Made by a program: the position numbers and the translations under genes. From Diplosphaera chodatii (lineage: Eukaryota > Chlorophyta > Trebouxiophyceae > Prasiolales > Stichococcaceae), in NCBI GenBank assembly GCA_032358165.1, contig JAALGY010000052.1, forward strand, positions 806,001 through 870,000: a stretch of DNA of 64,000 nucleotides, written 5' to 3'. The notes beneath the pieces are model-generated. The model saw only the letters and a list, made by a program, of their open reading frames with translations. It was not told where the DNA came from and did not search any database. Positions 52,391 to 64,000 of the stretch are shown here, one piece after another (positions within the stretch are counted from its first letter, which is position 1; the number at the start of each line of letters is the position of its first letter).

Positions 52391-55243
52391 ATGGATCGCA
52401 AGACAGCGTATAAGCAGAGCGGACTTGCAGCCGGCCTTGAAAGGCGTCGGAGTCAGGTGCGCTGCGTGGTGTGCCCCGTCGCATGCTAGCTGCAGATGGC
52501 TGCCGCTGACGCGGGACACCTCTCGTGTGCACGCACTGCAGGTGTCAATCCTAACGAGAGACAGGCGTGAGGCACTGCTGCGCAATAAGCGGCTGCGACG
52601 CGATCCCGAGCAAGCAGGCGCTGCCGCAGAAGATCCAGATGCTGCTGCCAGTATCGCACCGGCAACTGATCCGGCTGCGCAGGTGCAGCAGGCGGTCGCA
52701 GCGCTGCAGCAGGAGCGGCGGGTGGGCAGTCAATCACATCTGCAGGCCCTGCGGCGCTTGCGCAGACTCCTGTCGACAGGTGAGATGACCTGCTCTATGC
52801 CTGCCCACAGTTGAAGATGCAGCCGTTGGAAACTGGTGCTCTGTGGCAGTGTCACATCTAGACTCACTGCCTGCAGAGGACGAGTTGCCATGCCGTGCTG
52901 CCGTTGCCGCTGGAGTCGTTCCGCTGCTGATCAATGCCCTGCAGCCAGCCAGGTGCTCAAATGCTCAGACATGAAATGCATGTGGCAGCGTGGCTCGTAC
53001 ACAGGGCGACATCTGATCCCAGCATTGCGTCCCGCAGAAGGCCTGATCGCTTGCATGTTGTGTCACGAGCAGCGCCGCCTCTGAGGCAGGTGCGGCCGCG
53101 GTGACAGCCCTCGAGGCAGCGTGGGCGCTGACCAACTTGGCGGCTGCGGACCACGAGGTGGCACAGGCGGTGCTGCCTGCAGCGCCGGCGCTCATACTGC
53201 ACCTGGGCGGCGGCAGCGGCATGCCGGTAGCCCAGCAGGCGGCCTGGGCACTAGGTATGTGGTGTCGTGTAGATGGTGACAGGCGGTGCTGCCTCTGCAA
53301 GCCAAGGAACAGTACGTCATTCATTAGAACCTATCATTCCACTCACATGGCCTGGCGCATCAATGTATCTGCATCATGCGCAGGCAACTTGGCTGGCGAC
53401 TGCAGCGAGTTCCGAGCGGTGCTGGTATCAAATGGCGTGCTGGCACCGCTGGCGGGGCTTGCCACGGCGCCCACTGTGCGTGGTGCTGTGCCATCCGCCA
53501 CAGACTTGGCAGCGGCAGCCACTGGGGCATGGGCGCTGTCTAATGTCGTGAAGGGTGCTGGCCCGGAGGTAAGGGGAAGGATGCACATTTGGTGGTCTCG
53601 GCATCGTTTTCAACTGTAACACTCATGAAAGCAAGCTGCCAGATTGGGCATTAGGTGATCTTGTGCTCGATCTGTGCGTCAATCCCTGCAAATCAGTACC
53701 ATCATGGTATGGTCACCATGCGAATTGCGTCCTCTTCCTCCCATGGCCTCCACTGGTTACTGCGCTGCCACAGGTTGGGCAGCTGCTGGCAACGCACGGT
53801 GTGACAGAGGGCCTGGTAAGGCTGCTGCAGCAGCGGGAGGATGCAGCGCTGGCATCAGAGGCCGCCTGGGTGATGACATACTTGACTGCGGCGTCCGAGG
53901 GGCACCTCGAACGGCTGGTTCAGGCTGGCCTGGTGCCGCCCCTGGTCGAGCGCCTCACAGGTGGGCATCGCCTGGAGGTCAGCTCTGATGGTGCTGGCGT
54001 GCTTGCAGGGTTGCTGGCATCCCATTCCGTGCCACTTGCATGTGACGCATGTGAACGACAATCACCGCCACCCTATGCCACCTGCCTATGGCTTCGTTTC
54101 ATCAGGGGCGACTGGGGTCCATCAGCTATCATGCTTTTCTCTTGCAGATGCTGTGCCAGATCAGGCGGCTGTGGAGAGCGCTGACCGGGCGCTGCTGACG
54201 CCAGTGCTCCGCACAGTCGGCAATGTTGCTGCGGGGGGCGGTTCTGCCGCTATATCACAGCTGCTCACCCATCCATCAGGTGTGCTGGTATGCTGGCCAT
54301 ATCGACACCGAGAGTTGCCATCTGATGCTCCGATGCCATTGTCACGAGTCTTCGCAGGGAGGTCATAACAGCAGTGCCGCTGGGTGCAGGCGGTGCAGTA
54401 CCGGCACTGCTGCGGTGCATGCAGAGCCCACACCGCGGGCTGGCCAAGGAGGCCTCGTGGGCAGTGTCCAACATCGCAGGGTCCCCCGGCCGCTCCGGGG
54501 TGGATGCCCTCGTTGCAGCCGGCGGCGCCGCCGTCATCACAAAGACGCTGAAGGAGGCAGCCTTTGACATCCGCAAGGAGGCTGCATATGCGGTGGCCAA
54601 TATCTGTGCTGGTGAGCTGGGTCATGTGCTCTGCTTTGCAAGGCTGGAGGGGTACGTAGTAGTGCATCCAGCGGCAAAGGCTGTGCATGCAATGCTGCAG
54701 GTGGTGGCGGCGGAACCGGTGATGCTGCAGCGTTGACCGCGATGGTGGGACGGGATCGTCCTGCCCTGGAAGCTATGCTGGATCTGACGAGGTGAGCATT
54801 CATTGATGCATCCATCGTTGCAAGCTTGCAGTGAGTCCTGTCTGCAAGTCTTCCACCCCCGTCACGGAGTACCCTACATCAGGGCTGAAGCAAAGGTGTT
54901 GGGTTTCATAGCACACTCAACCTAAGTGCAGGTCTCCAGATATGGAGGCTGCGGTGCTTGGGGTGCAGTTTGCGGAGATCGTACTGCGGGTCATGCCCGG
55001 CGGCCCGCAGGCAGTCGAGGCAGCTGATGGCATTGACGCTCTGGAGTCGCTGCAGTTTCGGTAAGCGGGAAGTAAGCTACGATGCAGATGGCATACATGC
55101 TGCATCGACTTGCCGAGCTGGACAACTGCGTGTAGGTACGTGGTGATGATGTGCGGCGCTGCAGGGGCCACAGCGATGTGCAGCAGCTTGCAGCTGACCT
55201 GGTGGACAGATACTTTGGGGAGGACTATGGCCTGGACGAGTAA
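52391..55243 (+). CDS. Importin subunit alpha, IMPA-9-like (ARM-repeat nuclear import adaptor)
   Basis: The ATG at 52391 begins exon 1 (52391-52456), ending LERRRSQ. This joins in frame to VSILTRDRREALLRNKRLRR (exon 2, 52542-52779), forming a short basic importin-beta-binding segment. ARM repeats follow with typical Trp/Asn signatures: AAWALTNLAA, AAWALGNLAGD, GAWALSNVVKG, AAWVMTYLTAAS, RTVGNVAAGGG, ASWAVSNIAGSPGR, and FDIRKEAAYAVANICA. The end matches plant IMPA-9 closely: SPDMEAAVLGVQFAEIVLR, then GIDALESLQF and LVDRYFGEDYGLDE. Importin alpha bridges cargo NLSs to importin beta. IMPA-9 is the divergent plant branch. Exon 4 begins at 53070 after a CACGAG acceptor. The stop is TAA at 55241-55243. 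Confidence 0.92.
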
Positions 55244-58696
<3,453 letters not shown>

Positions 58697-59096
58697 CTTT
58701 CAGTAGGCAGCAAATAACAGTGTTGATTCAGATCCTAACAGATGGTCTTTCGGGCTTTGTAGCGCAGAGTAGGATCAGCAGTGCTTGGGAGTGATGTGAG
58801 ATGTCAGGTGCCATGTCGCTGTTGTTCAGAGCAGGTTGCCGAGTCGTACTGGCCATGCGGGCACAGTCAAGTAAAGATGCAACTTAAACCTACCTGAAAC
58901 CACCAGAGTTCACGTTGTTCACACACAGCCTCCAATGGCCGTCACAAGCCGCCCTCGACAGTCTACAATGAACAGTGTATAGATGCGCAGCAACCCATGC
59001 AAAACCTTCAGATCCAGAAACGTTACCCGAGTTCCACGCCAGCGCATTGCGCCCTGACGACTTCTTCCCCTTTGTTTGTTCGGAAACCACAAGTCA
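58697..59096. other. Intergenic region between convergent RUVBL2 and SMP genes
   Basis: This 400-bp stretch should hold both 3' UTRs. No ORF or RNA gene was recognised. Confidence 0.55.
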
Positions 59097-62000
59097 TCAA
59101 TGTGTGGCTGCTTGCAGCAGCGGCTTGTATGCACCATTCGTCAAGTCCTGAAATGCGGCAACCCACTCATCACGTGAGCGTCCATTGCCGCCCGGCGGCA
59201 ACTCCAGATGAACCTGTAGAACACACCGCTGCTCACTCTAGCCGCACTGACCAAATTTGATGATGCACGTCTCAGCTGCATGCGTCCTTGCATGTCAGCG
59301 TGGAGCTGCTGCTGATGCTGCTTGCATAATAGTACGGGGGGTGGGGTTGTGGAGCTGGTCAGCAATGCCCAAAGCTCACCGCTGAGTTGCCAGAGAAGAC
59401 GAGGGACAGGCAGCGCAGGTCGTCCACATGCGATGGAATGTCGCCCTCGCCCTTGCTCTTCGTCAGGCCAGCCACCAGAGTTTTGAGCCCCACCCACCCT
59501 GCAGCACAGCACCATTGTGGCGGCACCACAGCACCATGCATATCAACAGAATACAGAGCGATGCCAGCAAGGCAACAGCCGCAGGATGTGCGCACCTTTG
59601 GAGTTCTGTGACGGGAAGAGCCGCGCCCCGGACTGCACTTCAGTGATGTGCTTCACGGCGACAGAGCGCTCGCGGTTCTTGTCGGGCGGCAGCGCATTCT
59701 GTGCACTGCCTGGTCCCACCTGCCAAGACATGAGCAGTACTTGCTCGCACCCACTTGCAGGGCACTGTGTGATCACCATCAGGCCCCCTATCCAGCGTGC
59801 TGTTTATTTGTATGCTTGTCAGGGTCTTTTGCATCCGCATATGATGCACACAGCCTGATGTGAGCGCCGCGCAGCTCACCCGCTGGACGGCCCACTTGAG
59901 CACGTTGCCGCTGGGGGAGTACCAGATGTGGCGGGCGCTGCTGTCGGCGGCCTTGTGCATCGTGAACACTGCCCCTGCATGTAAAACGTCGGCAAGGCGT
60001 CGCCAGTCCTCAGCATGCACACAGTGTGATAGCATTCTGTGCTTCTACCAGCATGTGGCCATAGCTGTGCGCGTGGGAGTCCCCGCAAACCCAGCAGTGC
60101 TCGTGGCTTCGAGGCACCTTCCACGATGGCGCGCAGCTGTTCGGACAGGCGGCGCCGGCGCTCGGCAGCCAGCTCCGACTCCAGCCGCGCAATCTGGGCG
60201 TCCGCCTCCTCCGCATCCTGCTCATTCCGAAACAGAAGCGCAGGCGTCAGCGTCAGGCTCCACGTCCTCCACACGAGGCTATTTGTCAGGTCCGGAGGCA
60301 GGTCCGCGGTGCAGCAGGATTCAGTGCGTGCACCATTGGGCATCATGGCGTGATTGTGGCCCGCACCTGTGCGGCCTTGGCGCGCTCCTCCCGCAGCGCC
60401 GACTCCAGCTTGGCGACGCGCACCAGGACGCCCAGCGCCGCCGCGCCGCCGCCCTCCGCCACCTCCGCCGCCCGCGCCGCCGCCGCCGCTGCAGGGCATG
60501 CTCGCAGGGTCAGCTCGTGTGCGCAGCCTGGTGCCAGCAGACGGCTGTGGTCATTCTTCAGGGTGCATCGCCAGTCACGCAGTCACCTGTGACGTCGGGC
60601 GTATCTGCCCGTGACAGCCCATTGGCTTCGGGGGAGCCGTTGCGAGTGGCGGGGGCGTCAGCTGCTGGCGCTGAGTGCGGCCTCGCGGCTGTGGGCGCCG
60701 GCCTGCTGGCTGTCACAGACTCTGTGTCCGATGTCGCTGCCTGCGACAGCTCTGTCATGCCCTCATCATCAGCCTGCAGAGAAGGAGCAGGACTACTGGT
60801 TGTTTGCACGTTCTTCAAGATACTCATACAGATGTTGCATCTTGGCGGCTGCCAAGTGCTCGTCAGCAATCCGGTCCTGGCGTGCTGCATTGTGCACAGC
60901 ATGAGAATGCGCACATCTGCAAGAGGGCCGCTGGCTGGCGCTGCTGCCGCATCAGCTGGGCCCATGGTCGACAGGCGCGAGCGGCGCTGCCCCGCTGACG
61001 GCTCGGTCCCTGCGGGCGGCGACGCATCCCCATTGACGGTGATCTCGCTGGTGGGCCGCCCTGGCTCCGCTGCCGCAGCAAACACGCTGGCTGCGCTGCC
61101 TGCTGCCCAGGTACTGCCCTCTGGGCCCCCTGCAGGCAGAGAACGCCGTCTGCCGCCGGTGGCAAGCCGACTTCGTGTATAGCAATGGGAGGTGCATCAA
61201 GACTGTGCGCATCTTACTTGGACCGTCCAGCATTGCATCATGGTGTAGATGCAAGAGGTGTGTCACACCTCCTGCAGCCGGCAGGTCTGAGGTGGTCCGC
61301 TGCCTGGCGCCCGCCTCGGCGCGGGGCGAGCCGGGGACATCCCACGTCTGGCGGTGCTGCCGGCGCGCCCCTGCGTCTCGCTCTCGTTCCCGCTCTCCCC
61401 GCCTGCAGGCGCCACATCTGATTCAGGGTGCCTGACGGGCTAAACCTGTGTTGCGCTATCAGTGGGTGGCCAAATGGCACGGCAAGGATGCAGCGCAACC
61501 GACGATGCCGTGTGAACAAGGCTGGGCAGCGCGATGGAGCGCTGCCAGCCCTCAGGGGCGGCAGCGCTGTACGCACTGCGAGTGGCGGGGGCGCGAGGGC
61601 GGGATGGTGGTGTCGGCCAGCCGCTGCTCGGCCATCAGGCGGCGCGCCCGTTCCGAGGCCAGCAGCGCCCGCAGCTCCTCCCGCCCCTCCGTGCCCTCCG
61701 CCCCCACAATCGCCACCGCCCCCACCGGCGCATCCTTCGTGCCTGTGGACAGACATGCACCCAACTGTCGCATAACATGAAGTCACGACAGAATTTGTTC
61801 AGTTGTTTGCATGTCAAAAGGATATCATCAATCACAGCGGCCAGGCACGCATCATCAATTGGTGTTCTACATCAGTCGCCGGAGCAGAACCACGGGTGCG
61901 AGCTTCATCAGCCAGAAACAGCACGGCAGGGTGACACCTGGGGGGTCGCGGGGTTTGCCGGCGCAGGCGGACCGCGCCAGGATGGGCCGGTCGGCCGCTG

Positions 62001-64000
62001 GCTTCACCAGCAGCGCCAGCTGCACGTGGATGGAGCCCAGCCGCGAGCCCTGCATTGCGTATGCAGCACACCCCTGGGGCCTGTACTGGTCCAATCATGT
62101 GAGCACGTGTGGCACGCCGCCCTACGGCACGGTCTGCAGGACGTGGTGCTTCTGGCATGGCACACCTTCAGCGGCAGCCACAGGTTGACCGGCGGCGAGT
62201 TGGGCTCCAGCGCGAGGGATGCCACATCGAGGCGCGCCTCGCCCAGGAAACCTGGATCGCCCAGCGCCCTCGCATCCAGCACACTGACTCTGCAATGGTC
62301 AACAAAAATCTCAGGCGGTTGATGATCTGCAGCAATGCAGCATCTCCCTAGAAACATGAGCTGCCAAAGTATCCGATGAGACCCATAAACCTGATGGTTG
62401 CCCAGGGTCGGAGTAGAGCAGGATCAGCATGAGCAAAATATGCATGTCTGCATGTTGTGCCATGCAGGGCGCACTTCAGGTTGTTGAGGGCGCCGGGGGT
62501 GCCCAGGGGCGCCGGCAGCCGCAGGTCGAAGTCCCAGTTCCAGGCCGGCGCGGGCGACGCGTGCACGCACGGGGTACGAAACACCTCGGCGCCTGCCCGC
62601 ACCTCCACATACGGGTCCACCACCGCCGTCTTCTGCCCGCTTTGGTTGTACCTGCAACACCAGCCAGACGCATGGACATCTTGAGGCAGCTGGCACCACC
62701 TATGCTGTGCTCATCCAAGGCCTGGGCCTGGTCTGGGAAGGCCGCCTCGCGCCCAAGGGTGGGGCATGCGTCCGACACTGCTTGTCTGCAGACACTTTAC
62801 TGTGCGACCTCAGTGTATCGACTGCTGCACACAGAGGTACATCAGGCCACCTGAGCTCGCGGGCCTGCACGACAGTGAGGCACAGCAGGCCGCCGGGGCC
62901 GCCACTCTTCTTGGCGCGCAGCTTGTCCCACACCCGCGTCATATCCGTGAACTTGCGCTTTGGCTCGATCATGTCCTTTGCAAGCACCTTCTGAATGCGC
63001 TCCTGCAAACTCAAACCACAGCAGGCCATCATGACTGAGGACAGCTACATAAGGGCCATGTGTAACATCGCACACCGTGTGGAGCAGCCTGGATGCTAGA
63101 CAGGGTCAAGAGCAGCGGTGACTGCAACACACCCGCAGGATCTCAAGCACGCCAGGCAGGTCTGTGACAGCAAAGCCCACACTGCCGGCGCCCAAAGGCG
63201 AAAACTGCGGGCACCAAACCAATTGTTGGGACCACTTCGGCATTATATGTCACTCGATCACGCACAGCAGTCTGCTGCACCATCTGCAGCACTCAAAACA
63301 CAGGAGCCGACCTGTACGTCCAGGACAGGCGGCTCCAGGAATGAGAAGTCGATCCCGCGGATGCCCGGGGTGCGGGAGAACAGGTGCAGCCCGACTGCAA
63401 CACGGCCCGCGATGGCAAAGTGCGTCACCTCCGCCCGGCCGGTCATGCTGGCCACCAGCGCGTTCGTCGACCGCATCTTGGGCGCCAGCTGCAGGCGCAC
63501 AACCATGTTTGCATCAGGTGAGTTGTGTTCAACTTGGGTGACTGGAGACAAAGGGTTGGAGACAGCAGGAGGCGCATTGCTGTGTCGGCGATAAGCCGGC
63601 AGCCCAGACGCACAATGCATTGGAAGCCGGAGGACTGAAACGTCATGTCCAACTCCAGCTGCAGGTAGTTCTTGATCGGGTTGTAGCGCCTGCGACAATG
63701 CAGACAGCTGCATTGAGACGACGCCTCAGCCCCCAGCTGCAACACCACCACTTGGCCTGCGGTAGACCATGATCCTAGCAACCAGGTGCAGTACTTGTGC
63801 ACGAACTCACGCATGGCAGGAGTGGAAGCGCGGCGGCACCAGCCCCAGTGTGAACTCCTCCAAAGTGATGCTTTCAATGTACTTGAGCGGCGCCTTGTTG
63901 CGCCCCTCCATCAGCAGCTTCTCAATTGACTCCTGTTGTGTCAGGGGCCACAATCCAGAGGATCCCGTCAGGGTGGTGACGCCTTGAAACTTGTGCAGCA
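59097..64000 (-). CDS. SMP-C2-coiled coil-PH protein, plant synaptotagmin/E-Syt-like lipid-transfer protein (N-terminus outside window)
   Basis: Reading leftward from the window edge, an SMP domain begins in the exon at about 63.93-63.83 kb (KAPLKYIESITLEEFTLG, then PPRFHS). It continues with RYNPIKNYLQLELDMTFQSS, RAEVTHFAIAGRVAVGLHLF and GIRGIDFSFLEPPVLDVQVG. A linker (MIEPKRKFTDMTRVWDKLRA) leads to a C2 domain: GGLLCLTVVQARELR, VVDPYVEVRAGAEVFRTP, WNWDFDLRLPAPLG and FLGEARLDVASLALEP. Coiled-coil and Ala/Ser-rich parts follow (62.0-60.0 kb). The end is PH-like: ADSSARHIWYSPSGNVLKWA, RSVAVKHITEVQSG, LRCLSLVFSG, VHLELPPGGN and DEWVAAFQDLTNG. SMP proteins shuttle lipids at ER contact sites. The stop is at 59097-59099; internal exon edges are approximate. 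Confidence 0.8.

Overview
The window is nuclear DNA from a green alga, most likely a chlorophyte; a trebouxiophyte is a guess from style. Coding exons are GC-rich and carry Gln, Ala and Ser homopolymers. Introns are frequent, mostly about 80-200 nt, with weak pyrimidine tracts. The gene set is plant-like: a TGA-type bZIP/DOG1 factor, an importin alpha resembling plant IMPA-9, plastid-type lysine and triose-phosphate enzymes, and an ABCD2-like half-transporter. I see no operons, CRISPR arrays, tRNA or rRNA genes, and no intact mobile element.

Layout, left to right. (1) 1-4686, +: 3' part of a USP-family deubiquitinase-like gene with a zinc knuckle and a UIM. (2) 5482-6546, -: intronless staphylococcal-nuclease/sunset-domain protein. 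(3) 7052-9240, +: Mn-dependent ADP-ribose/CDP-alcohol diphosphatase. (4) 9488-13918, -: RECQ1-type helicase. (5) 14439-18229, +: ORC4. (6) 18675-21669, -: EBP1/PA2G4. (7) 22865-about 24.7 kb or further, -: triosephosphate isomerase. (8) 25633-27959, +: ERGIC/Erv41-46 cargo receptor. (9) 28847-34032, +: Kelch-coiled coil-RING protein. (10) 35115-38765, +: TGA bZIP/DOG1 factor. (11) 39741-about 45389, -: 4E-T-like eIF4E-binding protein. (12) 45894-47660, +: dihydrodipicolinate reductase. (13) 47909-51988, -: ABCD-type ABC transporter. (14) 52391-55243, +: importin alpha. (15) 55540-58696, +: RuvB-like 2. (16) 59097-64000, -: SMP-C2-coiled coil-PH lipid-transfer protein, cut by the window edge.

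These are mostly unlinked housekeeping genes. Divergent pairs share 0.4-0.95 kb upstream regions (SNase/ADPRM, RECQ/ORC4, TPI/ERGIC, 4E-T/DapB, ABCD/IMPA9); convergent pairs are separated by about 0.25-1 kb. The RECQ/ORC4 pair is the only obvious functional pairing, since both act in DNA replication.

The clearest unusual signal is splicing. In six genes I resolved about 60 introns by reading phase (USP, ADPRM, ORC4, TGA, DapB, RUVBL2). Five of these are best explained as GC-AG introns, three with the same donor hexamer GCAAGC. Many acceptors end in ATGCAG instead of a pyrimidine-rich tract. All exon calls were made by eye from phase and family conservation, without transcript data.
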